Shown: positions 33,001 through 40,189 of the stretch, in pieces
How positions within the stretch are numbered: the first letter of the stretch is position 1
Layout: the number at the start of each line of letters is the position of its first letter
Source of the DNA: a virus
IMG/VR virus record: IMGVR_UViG_3300042691_012873
Span: 1 to 61,104 of that record
Direction: 5' to 3' (one strand)
DNA length: 61,104 nucleotides
Notes under the pieces: generated by a model
Databases searched by the model: none
The model's input: only the letters and a program-made list of their open reading frames with translations
What the model was told of the DNA's origin: nothing
Made by a program: the position numbers and the translations under genes

Positions 33001-35681
33001 GCACTCAGTACCCTGACAAACTGACCTCGTAGGTCTGGTGTGCGATCGACTGGGTGAATGCCTGCATCCTTGAAATACTTGGCGAGTTCTGGGTAGTCAG
33101 CAGCACTAAACTGCTGTCCATTACACATCAACCATCCCTTGGGCATAGCAGTAGCGGGGAAGTAGGCAATAGCGCCGACCATCGTTCCACCACTTATGAC
33201 CTCACTACCAAGTGCTCCGAGGTCGGCCCATCCAATAGTTGCCTTACCGGGACCAGTTGTGGTTTCTGCCTTGGGATTGGTTGGGTCATAAATCCATAGA
33301 TGCTTTGTGTCAAGGGTAAGGATCATATCCATTGGGTTTGCCTGTGGAGGAGATGGTAGGACGGTCTTGTCCTTCACGGTGGTGTTTATTTGCAGTCCCT
33401 TTCCTATTGGTCCTGTATCTCCCTTGTCGCCCTTGTCACCCTTGGGCCCCTGAACACCTTGCCTTCCTACTGCGCCTGAGGCAATGGGGAACGCTCTAAT
33501 GGCGTAGACAACTGCTATGTTAGCAGGACGAGTTTCATCATCCCAGTCAGCACGGAAGTCAACATTATGCCAGTGGTTGCCTACCGTTGCTGTGTGAGTG
33601 TGAGAAGCACCAGCATTTGTAGTGCCTGCGTGTGAGTGGTGACCGGGGTGTCCAGCGGTGGCGGTATGACTATGATCACCGGCTGCTTCCATGTTGCCAC
33701 CGGGGGCGTACCACTTGATTGGGTTGGGGGCTGCCGACGCCCTCCCCCAAGAGGTGAAGTTTGTGTTGCCGTCGTGCGCACCCAGAAGTTGAACATGGAC
33801 GTGGGAGCCCTGCTGGTCTATGGTTATGCTATGGTTGTGGTTTCCATCATCATTTGTGTGGAACCCGTGAGTGTGTCCTGCTTCGCCAGCAATAGTAACA
33901 GAAGGGTTGCGAGCAGCATCCTCTTCTGCAATCACACTACCCCTCGCAAGACCAGTAGTAGGCTTGGCAGTTGCCTGTGCTTCTGCTGTCAAGGGTAGAC
34001 GGGTGGAAGTCCAACCTCTTACAAACTTACCCCGAAGGTCTGGTAGGACATTACTGTTCCCCAGAAACTCATAGAGTTCTTTGTAAGTTGTGATATCAAA
34101 GGTAGAGCCGTCGCATACAAGGTAGGAGGATGGTAGTCCTGCTGATTTGGGGAACATGGCGATTTCGCCTACACCATAACTGCCGCCGCCACTTGTGGAT
34201 GCGAGTGCTGCCTTTACCCACGCACCAGTGCCCTTACCATCTGAGTTGTCGCTCCATGCCATAAGCATGTAGGTGTCTTCTACTAGATGGGACTGACCTT
34301 CCTTTGGCTTGGTTGCGGAGGTAGCAGGGTCAAATGTCCACGACCCCTTTGCTCCTACAACATGCCACACAGCAAGAGCATTCTCATGCCCTACCCAGTC
34401 ACCTGTAACAGGATTGGTAGTATCTCCCGGCTTGATGATGTAGACATCACCCTCTGCGGGGGAAGTAGGTGGAGTGGAGCGATAGGACTTTACTGAAACA
34501 CCATGAGATAGACCAAGAACGGCTGCGCTTACTGCGTCATCGACGTACTTTGTGGAGACACCAGACATTTGGTTCTCCCAACGTCCGTGTGTCCCATCTG
34601 GGTCAACAGCCCAAGTAAGTGTCTCCCCCTTGTTGAGGGGCTTTCCAAGAACCACGTCGCTGTGCTCAACTAGGCTCTGAGAATCGATAATGAATAAGGA
34701 TGAGAGAGTGTCGTACTTTACGATGTCTCCATTTTTTAGGCTGGAATTAGGAATAACGTCCCTGAGGAAAGCGTCACCGGACAAGTCTCCTGCGAGTGTA
34801 GGAGTCTTGCCTACCCAGTAGTTCTGTGAGAATCCAGCAGCGACATCGTAAACTGGGACATCTCCGTCCTTGAGAGGATGGGTGGCATCGTTCCTTACCC
34901 ACTGAATGTCTGCTGGGTCTACCCACTCTGCGGATAGGCTTCCGTCCCTGTTGGTGATAATGTAGCCCTTCTGCGGGTTGGGGATGTCTACATCTCTACC
35001 CTGAGGTCCTTCGGGTCCTACAGGTCCTTCTGGCCCTTCTGGACCGGCGACCATGGGAAGAATCCACACCTCATCATAGGGAACTCCGTTGGGGTCCTTG
35101 GGAGTGGGAAGTGACCAGTCCCTGAGGGGCTGATAGCGTCCGGGGTCTGCCTTGGCGTCAACGTAGTCAACGACGCTCGCTCCATCGTATTCGAAGGCGA
35201 TGGAGACTGTCCTGCCGGGAGGACCAGTGAGACCCTGTGGGCCAGTCATGGCACCTAGGTCTACCCATCCGATGCGGGGATCAGGGATAGTCTTGGGGTT
35301 GTTTGTTGGGTCTACTGGCTGAGAACCATCGAAGTTGGGGTTGGCAATATCGGGGAGGAAATGCTGGCCTTTTATGTGAGTGTTCTGGTAGGCACTACGG
35401 CTATTCGGTTGATACACCCATACATGACCATCATTCTGGGTGATGAGAGTATCCAGTGGACGAGTCTGATGAAGGTAGGAAGATGTAGGCACAACTCCAC
35501 TAGCATGAAGAGCACTACCGGGTGGGCCTTGTAAACCTGTATCGCCTTTATCACCCTTGGGTCCGGTGGGACCAACAACAGCATAGGGGGTTGGTCGCTG
35601 TCCCCACGACGCCTTCCACCAAGTAACCCCATCCCAGTAGTAAGTATCTTCCCATGGTGCGTCGGGTAGTGGTGTAGTCAT
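30054..35681 (-). CDS. Giant collagen-like tail protein with three tail-collar domains
   Basis: A 1,875-residue protein. Gly-X-Y blocks occur near residues 32-52, 145-155, 212-228, 740-760, 1075-1092, 1148-1156, 1605-1632, 1665-1675, 1740-1755 and 1795-1812. Three phage tail-collar domains are seen near 500-560 (SSYLVCDGSTFD...LPDLRGKFVRGW), 840-895 (KGWLMCNGQQF...TPDLRGQFVRVL) and 1425-1475 (NGWLECNGQTF...VPDLRGQFIRA). Each is followed by a His-rich stretch with many HxH pairs, as in metal-threaded collar tips. Likely the central receptor-binding fibre. Confidence 0.85.
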   Translation of the reverse strand: MTTPLPDAPWEDTYYWDGVTWWKASWGQRPTPYAVVGPTGPKGDKGDTGLQGPPGSALHASGVVPTSSYLHQTRPLDTLITQNDGHVWVYQPNSRSAYQNTHIKGQHFLPDIANPNFDGSQPVDPTNNPKTIPDPRIGWVDLGAMTGPQGLTGPPGRTVSIAFEYDGASVVDYVDAKADPGRYQPLRDWSLPTPKDPNGVPYDEVWILPMVAGPEGPEGPVGPEGPQGRDVDIPNPQKGYIITNRDGSLSAEWVDPADIQWVRNDATHPLKDGDVPVYDVAAGFSQNYWVGKTPTLAGDLSGDAFLRDVIPNSSLKNGDIVKYDTLSSLFIIDSQSLVEHSDVVLGKPLNKGETLTWAVDPDGTHGRWENQMSGVSTKYVDDAVSAAVLGLSHGVSVKSYRSTPPTSPAEGDVYIIKPGDTTNPVTGDWVGHENALAVWHVVGAKGSWTFDPATSATKPKEGQSHLVEDTYMLMAWSDNSDGKGTGAWVKAALASTSGGGSYGVGEIAMFPKSAGLPSSYLVCDGSTFDITTYKELYEFLGNSNVLPDLRGKFVRGWTSTRLPLTAEAQATAKPTTGLARGSVIAEEDAARNPSVTIAGEAGHTHGFHTNDDGNHNHSITIDQQGSHVHVQLLGAHDGNTNFTSWGRASAAPNPIKWYAPGGNMEAAGDHSHTATAGHPGHHSHAGTTNAGASHTHTATVGNHWHNVDFRADWDDETRPANIAVVYAIRAFPIASGAVGRQGVQGPKGDKGDKGDTGPIGKGLQINTTVKDKTVLPSPPQANPMDMILTLDTKHLWIYDPTNPKAETTTGPGKATIGWADLGALGSEVISGGTMVGAIAYFPATAMPKGWLMCNGQQFSAADYPELAKYFKDAGIHPVDRTPDLRGQFVRVLSAGHIPLEMVQFSTAIPKTLFTFTNTLAATAEAAGNHNHSTNTSAGGDHTHNTDRPGNHSHAATVDSQGAHTHGYNHVNLHDHNWKGGGGWSADATAIGPYANTTTSAGGHTHNITVPDNGNHTHTALSSGNHSHTITAEAAHTHTITGTVTTVMGGGDTETAPQHIYLVAAICGKDSGLMGEAGPPGPAGPPGQTLVAKGVVATVADLKKIASPVAMDAHLVQDTGDLWVYEPNVTPASTVAPGWVNMGHIQGPKGDQGVGLPTGGLPGQIVSKTATSTAWIDNDPLPKGTTQGDSLVWNATTNKWEVGAPAGKWQEEQTEYRGVGAFAPANINNKANNYGMPAGTLPDPKVEKPKAGDLYINTGAPAEIVYFSETNTGLSYYTETREIGATAKLPQVLGTKDGKKWEAIDSPQVLTIADVKAEIDKSVSGLTHGLAVIDITNNPPATQTLEDLYIVGSSPIGAWLGQANQLAHWDGAKWVFTAPVKGETHLNDNGNENWTWNGTAWVKVSNGIVAKVGAGSMIGAVAFFPVTSLPNGWLECNGQTFSATTYPELAKLFSSLTVPDLRGQFIRAKNVSQTALTKVAGSTAKPTVGLSTGSVFASAGVHSQHGHTAAVTDSQGGHRHIEGGTHWHLSDMPWGGVNATDGVSGPLPHESGWRHPYTGSAGEHTHSITVTAGGDHWHDVEFRAAWDSETAPQHILMVAAICAMDMGTEGQRGQTGPQGTPGLNGQKGDKGDKGDAGETLKVSGAVINKAGLPATPSPLTVLITQDDSHLWIYDPTSSAASAVVPIGWVDMGKVQGPAGPQGIAGATGTITISKVKHLASGATPTVVNTGTPDAAVLEIGIPEGQTGPPGPAGPAGTAATITIGTVATLALPSDPATVRNSGTASAAILDFELPKGDKGDTGAAGRDGDDGYTVWKKAQLALTPPATNVALSDYMDAIRGPKGDDGTSITIWRGTQAAFDALGTQSATTLYLIEKP

Positions 35682-35710
35682 AGCGGGTTTCCTCCAAGTG
35701 TGATAGTGTT

Positions 35711-35719
35711 ATTATACCA
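35711..35719 (-). promoter_or_regulatory. Extended -10 core before the giant fibre gene
   Basis: TGGTATAAT on the minus strand, right after the upstream stop codon. The leader of about 25 bases holds a GGAGG ribosome site. Confidence 0.55.
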
Positions 35720-35721
35720 CG

Positions 35722-36135
35722 TCAAGAAGTACCTACCTGCGACAGAGGCACCCATTTGGCTACGCCTCCGATAGTAGCAAGAACAGTGCCTTCCGGCCCC
35801 ACACCGACAGACGGTGATGGAGAAGGATGTAGCGATGACCCTCCTGATCCACCACCTACGACGGTAGTTGTAAGGTCCATCTTTTCTACCCATGTACCGC
35901 CGCCTGCTTTGACTTCAAACTGAAACATCTTCTTGGTAGAAGTGTCGATGTATGCGTCGTACTCTTGGATGGTTTGGTTGGGAGGCAGAGTAGCGTTAGA
36001 AGGAGTCCCCGCTCCCATGAAGATAAGGCTTCCTCGTCTGCCAGTAGGTCCAACATCGGTTTGTAGTTCAATGACCTGTGGCCCTGCGAGTACAAGGAGT
36101 TGAGAATCTTCCACGATAACGTCAATGGTCATCAT
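35722..36135 (-). CDS. Small fibre/baseplate protein
   Basis: A 137-residue protein (MMTIDVIVEDSQLLVLAGPQ). The middle has GPTGRRGSLIFMGAGTPS, a short Gly-X-Y element, and YDAYIDTSTKKMFQFEVKA, a layout common in proteins that join collagen-like fibres to the tail. Starts with a four-base overlap with the upstream gene. Its end (ATIGGVAKWVPLSQVGTS) resembles the C-terminus of the other fibre proteins here. Confidence 0.65.
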   Translation of the reverse strand: MMTIDVIVEDSQLLVLAGPQVIELQTDVGPTGRRGSLIFMGAGTPSNATLPPNQTIQEYDAYIDTSTKKMFQFEVKAGGGTWVEKMDLTTTVVGGGSGGSSLHPSPSPSVGVGPEGTVLATIGGVAKWVPLSQVGTS

Positions 36136-36500
36136 GGGGACACATCACCCATCACGCTGAGGTTTCCTGTGATGAGGGTGTGCGTCCTTGGTGGAGACAC
36201 ACCTACCTTTGTCTTTATCTGGACATCGTAGACCCAAGGAGTAGTCCAGTCCTCAGGCTGATCTAGGTTGATAGTATCAAAAGCAACAGCGACCTTTCCA
36301 TTTCTTATCTCCGCTTTCTGCGGTGTGAGGTCCGGTGCAGCAGTTGGGTTGTCTGGTCCTCTGCGATCACTTGCAATATTGGCAGTTGCCTCAAAGTCCG
36401 TAAGGTCAAATAGACTACCGTCCCGGTTACGGGGGACAAGGAGAAACTCTAGTGTGTCCTTGTAATAATGGTCGAAGTTGTGGATTACTGGAAAACTCAT
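36132..36500 (-). CDS. Small tail protein, BppU-like N-terminal type
   Basis: A 122-residue beta-rich protein (MSFPVIHNFDHYYKDTLEFL) with the look of the beta domain found at the base of many tail-fibre complexes (FDLTDFEATANIASDRRG, TPWVYDVQIKTKVGVSPPRT). It overlaps the holin gene stop by one base and the next gene by four. Family is a guess from pattern. Confidence 0.6.
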   Translation of the reverse strand: MSFPVIHNFDHYYKDTLEFLLVPRNRDGSLFDLTDFEATANIASDRRGPDNPTAAPDLTPQKAEIRNGKVAVAFDTINLDQPEDWTTPWVYDVQIKTKVGVSPPRTHTLITGNLSVMGDVSP

Positions 36501-36715
36501 TATTCCTCCTTGTTGTTCTTTCCTGCTTGATACCCTGCTGCCCCACCGATAAGACCACCAGCGAGGGTAGAGAGAAGCGTGCTGACGGCAGTAATCATCC
36601 CGTCAGTAGGTCCATTTCCTTCTATCGCTGCAATGGCCCCGCCGACGCCCAAGAACAGCATTCCTGTCAATAGAGCCATTCCTAGCCATACGTGTGCGCT
36701 CGTTGGTAGTTTCAT
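36500..36715 (-). CDS. Holin-like membrane protein
   Basis: A 71-residue protein with two membrane segments: about 10-30 (WLGMALLTGMLFLGVGGAIA) and about 41-63 (AVSTLLSTLAGGLIGGAAGY), and a short polar tail (AGKNNKEE). This is the size and topology of small phage holins. Next to the glycosidase and not far from the peptidase it suggests a lysis unit. AGGGAG precedes the ATG. Confidence 0.65.
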   Translation of the reverse strand: MKLPTSAHVWLGMALLTGMLFLGVGGAIAAIEGNGPTDGMITAVSTLLSTLAGGLIGGAAGYQAGKNNKEE

Positions 36716-36740
36716 GCATTTTCACTCCCTATAAGTATGG

Positions 36741-37631
36741 TTACATTATACCACGAAGGATACCGATGACTTCATCGGTGACAGTAATACCCTTGAGGTC
36801 TGGTCTGTTGTAGGCGTACCACATCCATTCCTGAATGGGGAAGGATGAATGTGATGTCTGATTTATCGTCTTATAGACCCCGGTGAGGTCACCAATAGCC
36901 CCTCCTGCTTCTAGAAGGGCAGGCAGAGCCTCCGTAACCCATAGTGGGTGGTGATGGAGCCCACTATTTACAAATGCCGCCTGCGTGTCTCTGATGAGCA
37001 TTGAGAAGGTTTCCTTTATCGCCTTCCTTGGGTAGAGATGAACAGCATAACCATCAACAACGTTATCTACTTTATGGTTCTTGAATGCCGCAAGCAACTT
37101 CATCGCCTTGCGCATCCCGCCGCTTGATGCACGGGGGAGGACTGACGCAGAGATGATCTGCGCCGACGGGTCGATAGCCTTGATGGAAGAGGCAGCGAGC
37201 ACGGTCATTATCGCAAGAATGTTGGGGCCGTGTGCCTTCCATTCGGCAGGGTCCATGAACTCTGCGAGTTGTGGCTCGTTTCCTATCTCATAGCACCAGA
37301 TGCGCCCATGGTAGCGTGTGACGAGTGCGTCCATGAAGGCGGTGAAGTGGGTAAGTTTGGAAGGCATACTGTTACTACCCGGCCCGAGCCACGGTGCTGC
37401 GGTGGTGGTATGGGGGTTGTGTGCTGCCCACGCAGGAGTGCCAGACACGACATAGACTATTTTCTTCCCACTATAGAACGCGACAAGCCTGTCCAGCCTG
37501 TCCCAGTTGAATACGCCGGGAGCAGTGTGAATAGCGCCCCAATGAACGCCTACATCCCAGAGGCGCACAACATCCACATCGGGGTTTGCATTGTCTAGCG
37601 TGATGTTCATTCCAAGTTTCATATGCTTCAT
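36741..37631 (-). CDS. Glycoside hydrolase, clan GH-A type (GH39/GH5-like)
   Basis: A 296-residue TIM-barrel enzyme. IWCYEIGNEPQ holds the acid/base Glu (about E119) of the GNEP motif at the end of strand 4. LWVTEALP holds the nucleophile Glu (about E234) at strand 7. RLWDVGVHWGAIHTAPGVFN and YVVSGTPAWAA fit strands 1-3 of GH39/GH5-like enzymes. It probably hydrolyses a cell-envelope polysaccharide, for lysis or as a depolymerase. No signal peptide. A start at 37622 (MKLGMN) is equally possible. Confidence 0.8.
   Translation of the reverse strand: MKHMKLGMNITLDNANPDVDVVRLWDVGVHWGAIHTAPGVFNWDRLDRLVAFYSGKKIVYVVSGTPAWAAHNPHTTTAAPWLGPGSNSMPSKLTHFTAFMDALVTRYHGRIWCYEIGNEPQLAEFMDPAEWKAHGPNILAIMTVLAASSIKAIDPSAQIISASVLPRASSGGMRKAMKLLAAFKNHKVDNVVDGYAVHLYPRKAIKETFSMLIRDTQAAFVNSGLHHHPLWVTEALPALLEAGGAIGDLTGVYKTINQTSHSSFPIQEWMWYAYNRPDLKGITVTDEVIGILRGIM
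36745..36753 (-). promoter_or_regulatory. Extended -10 core before the holin gene
   Basis: TGGTATAAT overlaps the last codons of the glycosidase gene (GGT ATA ATG TAA) and lies 30 bases before the holin start. Confidence 0.55.
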
Positions 37632-37763
37632 TCTATACTATGCTCGCAAGGCAAGCAATTGTGGCTGTATCATTTACTACCTCACTACGTTCGGTAGTCT
37701 CTTTACTGTATAAATATCAGGAGAGGGATGTAGTTTCGTTTATTTAGGTAGAGTCTTTGTAGT

Positions 37764-37809
37764 GGTAGGGCTAAGAGCACTCATGTTCCCTGCTTACCTT
37801 AGCCCTACC
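37764..37809 (-). terminator. Perfect 12-bp inverted repeat
   Basis: GGTAGGGCTAAG and CTTAGCCCTACC face each other across 22 bases in the leader between the promoter at 37829 and the glycosidase gene. It has no T tract. It may act as an attenuator or regulator site. Confidence 0.5.
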
Positions 37810-37828
37810 ATGTTATATAACAAGCATC

Positions 37829-37857
37829 ATTATAGCACCTGTGTGACGGAAAACACA
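37829..37857 (-). promoter_or_regulatory. Promoter with CRP-like operator for the leftward genes
   Basis: The minus strand reads TGTGTTTTCCGTCACA, six bases, TGC, TATAAT. An imperfect TGTGA-N6-TCACA palindrome therefore overlaps the -35 position of an extended -10 promoter pointing at the glycosidase, holin and fibre genes. Confidence 0.55.
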
Positions 37858-38074
37858 AGATGTAAGCGCTTATTGGCTAAACTTTGTCCGGTCAAACTTT
37901 TGTAAATGACTGAATGTTATGCTTCTGTTATTAAAGTGTGCCTATCTGGTAGGGAGCAAGCATCGCAACACGCTTCGCCCCATGTACGTCAATGTAGCAC
38001 TTGGAGAAGGGGTAGCGCTGGGGGATGGGCTATCGTCATAAGTAGTTTTCTCATAAGCATAGTGTAGCACAAAA
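37858..38074. other. Non-coding stretch
   Basis: I see no convincing gene here. A CGGACA motif (part of the repeated operator-like box) occurs near 37890 on the minus strand, and an AT-rich stretch around 37900-37950. Confidence 0.5.
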
Positions 38075-38111
38075 ACCCCTAAAAGTGTAGTTGAAACTAC
38101 CTAAAAGGGGT
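38075..38111. terminator. Bidirectional hairpin terminator
   Basis: Outer ACCCCT/AGGGGT and inner GTAGTT/AACTAC stems. On the minus strand it is followed by a run of T, so it should end transcription from the HNH gene side. Confidence 0.65.
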
Positions 38112-38228
38112 CATGCGCATAACTTTTAACTTGGACTTTACGGTGCCTGAATGCTTACTGCCAGTCCACGCTTGGTGGCACTGCGGTGCATGACTACGGG
38201 CACTCCACTTCCATCTGGGAAGTTTCAT
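38097..38228 (-). CDS. Small basic protein
   Basis: A 43-residue open frame (MKLPRWKWSARSHAPQCHQA) whose ATG overlaps the stop of the structural remnant (ATGA) with GAGG four bases before it. Very basic with many Lys, Arg, His and Trp. The last codons run into the terminator stem. It might be a degraded relic of the same operon. Confidence 0.4.
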   Translation of the reverse strand: MKLPRWKWSARSHAPQCHQAWTGSKHSGTVKSKLKVMRMTPFR

Positions 38229-38393
38229 CGGACCTCGCACTCAAATTCGACGACAGTCACGATGGTGTTGACCGTCGGGTTCCTCAGGATGTAGAAGCGG
38301 GTGGGGTACCACGTCACCCTGATGTCAGGGTTGTCAACACGTATACCCAGAGCACTGCCCGTGTACAGGCCGCCCGTGGCAAAGTTTAAAATT
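38225..38393 (-). pseudogene. 3' fragment of a structural protein gene after HNH insertion
   Basis: One reading frame directly after the HNH stop reads FATGGLYTGSALGIRVDNPD then IRVTWYPTRFYILRNPTVNT and ends at TGA 38225-38227, about 50 codons without a usable start. The GC-rich codon use and beta-strand pattern resemble the tail proteins. The matching 5' part is not on the other side of the HNH gene, so the gene looks truncated by the insertion or a later deletion. Confidence 0.6.
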
Positions 38394-38913
38394 TTTGTAT
38401 TTCCAAGTAAGCGATAAGCGCTTGCAGTCTCTCAATGCTGTCATCTACCATTCCAAGTGCTGCATTGCATTTTGTGCATAGCACTCCCCTCACACATTTG
38501 CCACACGAGCCTTGGCCCGGACAGCACGCATGGTCATGGTCAATGCACATTCTCCCCTCCGTCTTCCCGCATACAGCGCATCCATGAGAATACATATCGT
38601 TTATCGTATCTATTGATATATTCCATCTACGAGAAGTCTTTATCTTCCTATCGTAGTCTTTCTTGCACGAAGAGCAATAGTTATTGTTTTTAGGATATTC
38701 TGACAGGGGCTTGTTCTTCTCACACAATGGGCACTTCTTCTCGCCGCCAACAGGATAGTTTCTCTTTTTCCTATCCCTCCCCGCCCCCTTACGCTCATAG
38801 TAGTTGTCGGACACACATTCTCTACACCAAGAGTGAAACCCGGTGCTGTTATTCCTATTCTTGTAGAAATCGTTCGGTGCCTTTGTCTTCTTGCATCGGG
38901 TGCATGTTATCAT
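38386..38913 (-). CDS. Endonuclease VII-like HNH endonuclease
   Basis: A 175-residue protein. It begins with a zinc ribbon MITCTRCKKTKAPNDFYKNR, has a second CPLCEKNKPLSEYPKN...CSSCKKDY, and ends with the EndoVII-type core CAVCGKTEGRMCIDHDHACC...VRGVLCTKCNAALGMVDD. ATG 38913 is exactly six bases after TATAAT, a leaderless start. Structure-selective or homing nuclease. It sits in front of a truncated structural gene. Confidence 0.88.
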   Translation of the reverse strand: MITCTRCKKTKAPNDFYKNRNNSTGFHSWCRECVSDNYYERKGAGRDRKKRNYPVGGEKKCPLCEKNKPLSEYPKNNNYCSSCKKDYDRKIKTSRRWNISIDTINDMYSHGCAVCGKTEGRMCIDHDHACCPGQGSCGKCVRGVLCTKCNAALGMVDDSIERLQALIAYLEIQKF

Positions 38914-38919
38914 ATACCC

Positions 38920-38928
38920 ATTATATCA
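38920..38928 (-). promoter_or_regulatory. Leaderless promoter of the HNH gene
   Basis: TGATATAAT on the minus strand, six bases before ATG 38913. Confidence 0.6.
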
Positions 38929-39051
38929 CACTATTTTTATTACTTCTCACTATTTTGTTTATTAATATCGACAAACTTTAATTTTGAGACTATTTGTACG
39001 ATACGTCCTATTTGTCCTTTATGCGTCAGCGTTTAGTGCGCCTATATTGTC

Positions 39052-39067
39052 TGTGACAATCATCACA
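39052..39067 (+). promoter_or_regulatory. CRP/GlxR-like palindrome
   Basis: TGTGA-CAATCA-TCACA, a perfect match to TGTGA-N6-TCACA, 11 bases upstream of the -35 box of the first rightward gene. Confidence 0.6.
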
Positions 39068-39077
39068 CCATCACAAC

Positions 39078-39106
39078 TTGACTTATCCCTCTCCATGCTG
39101 TAGTCT
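39078..39106 (+). promoter_or_regulatory. Leaderless promoter for 39113
   Basis: TTGACT, 17-base spacer ending CTG, TAGTCT, then six bases and ATG. Confidence 0.75.
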
Positions 39107-39112
39107 TAGACT

Positions 39113-39577
39113 ATGAGTAAGAGACAGGCTATGATCGTTGATATGGACGGTACCCTTGCCGATGTGAGTGGTATCAGGCACTACATCCTTCCCCCTACCC
39201 CCAAGCCTAAGGGGTGGCACAAGGACTTCCATGCCTTTCATAGTGAGAGCGTCAACGTGCCTGCTCATGCCCATGTGGTGGATCAGGTGCATAGGGCACA
39301 CATGCTAGGTACTACCATCATCATCGTTACTGCTAGGCGTGCTATGTACCGTCATGCAACAGCATGGTGGCTCGCCCTTCATGGTGTACCGTCAGACCTC
39401 ATGCTCATGCGAGGGGACAAGGACGGTCGCCCTGACTACGATGTCAAGAGTGACATACTCCACCGCATACAGCAGGAGTACGATGTGATCCATGCCATTG
39501 ATGACAACCCTGCTGTGCTGGCCCTCTGGGCAGAGCATGGTATCCCCACTACCGTAGTACCCTCATGGGAGGACTAG
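39113..39577 (+). CDS. HAD-family phosphatase (polynucleotide kinase 3'-phosphatase-like)
   Basis: A 154-residue protein with the HAD motifs in order: motif I VDMDGTLAD (residues 9-17), motif II IVTARR (about 70-75) and motif IV AIDDNPAV (about 130-137). This is like the phosphatase half of T4 Pnk, which removes 3' phosphates from RNA or DNA ends, so it may repair nicked tRNA or DNA. No kinase domain is attached. First gene of the rightward block, with a consensus promoter and no leader. Confidence 0.85.
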   Translation: MSKRQAMIVDMDGTLADVSGIRHYILPPTPKPKGWHKDFHAFHSESVNVPAHAHVVDQVHRAHMLGTTIIIVTARRAMYRHATAWWLALHGVPSDLMLMRGDKDGRPDYDVKSDILHRIQQEYDVIHAIDDNPAVLALWAEHGIPTTVVPSWED

Positions 39578-39578
39578 T

Positions 39579-39854
39579 ATGAGCAAGACTGATAAGACTC
39601 GCCCTGCCCGTGTGCAGATAGCATACGTCAAGGACAAGCATGGTGAGGCACACATTAACTGGCATACCGACGTAGCATGGCGACGGTACAAGGGTGATGG
39701 AGAATGGACTAACGAAATCCGTCATCGCAAGGATAGGTACTACTCCATTACTGATGGAATCATGGACTACCTTGACATTGAAGAAGAGAAGGTACAGGAT
39801 GAGGATGACCACAAGGAAGGCTGCATGTGGTGCTGTGGTGGATATGACTACTAG
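39579..39854 (+). CDS. Hypothetical protein with Cys-rich C-terminus
   Basis: A 91-residue protein starting MSKTDKTRPARVQIAYVKDK, ribosome site GGAGG six bases before ATG, one base after the phosphatase stop. Ends EGCMWCCGGYDY with three Cys. Charged, probably cytosolic. Family not recognised. Confidence 0.7.
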   Translation: MSKTDKTRPARVQIAYVKDKHGEAHINWHTDVAWRRYKGDGEWTNEIRHRKDRYYSITDGIMDYLDIEEEKVQDEDDHKEGCMWCCGGYDY

Positions 39855-40092
39855 GGTAGGTAGGGTACAGCACTACCTCCCAGAGGGGGATGAGCATACG
39901 TCGTTTCAGGTATACAACTACCCTCGCAACTGTACCGTTGTGTTCTTTAAGCATGACCGTGCTAGCGCTACCCTTGTGCCCTTCTTCGCTGACCATGAGG
40001 CTGTAGTGGTAAGGGACCATGGACACTCTGTGTTCTACACCCTTGTACCCTATGACCTTGTTACCTGCTACCTTGCTACACTACCCTCCTGA
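39844..40092 (+). CDS. Hypothetical protein
   Basis: An 82-residue protein (MTTRVGRVQHYLPEGDEHTS), overlapping the upstream gene by 11 bases in another frame. Pattern VYNYPRNCTVVFFKHDR then VVVRDHGHSVFYTLVPYD suggests a small beta fold. It closes this cluster; the GC hairpin follows 10 bases later. Confidence 0.65.
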   Translation: MTTRVGRVQHYLPEGDEHTSFQVYNYPRNCTVVFFKHDRASATLVPFFADHEAVVVRDHGHSVFYTLVPYDLVTCYLATLPS

Positions 40093-40102
40093 CTACCCTG
40101 CC

Positions 40103-40115
40103 GGGGCCGCGCCCC
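40103..40115 (+). terminator. GC-rich hairpin
   Basis: GGGGC-CGC-GCCCC, the form found after several rightward gene clusters. There is no T tract, so termination is uncertain. Confidence 0.45.
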
Positions 40116-40116
40116 C

Positions 40117-40132
40117 TGTGATATTACTCACA
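40117..40132 (+). promoter_or_regulatory. CRP/GlxR-like palindrome
   Basis: TGTGA-TATTAC-TCACA, followed by the TGTCCGTTTTGCC box at 40139-40151 and the -35 box at 40154. Confidence 0.6.
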
Positions 40133-40153
40133 CGCCAATGTCCGTTTTGCCCC

Positions 40154-40182
40154 TTGACCATACCCATATTATCCTGTATAGT
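40154..40182 (+). promoter_or_regulatory. Leaderless promoter for Gp88-like gene
   Basis: TTGACC, 17-base spacer ending CTG, TATAGT, seven bases, ATG. Confidence 0.7.
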
Positions 40183-40189
40183 TACACCT

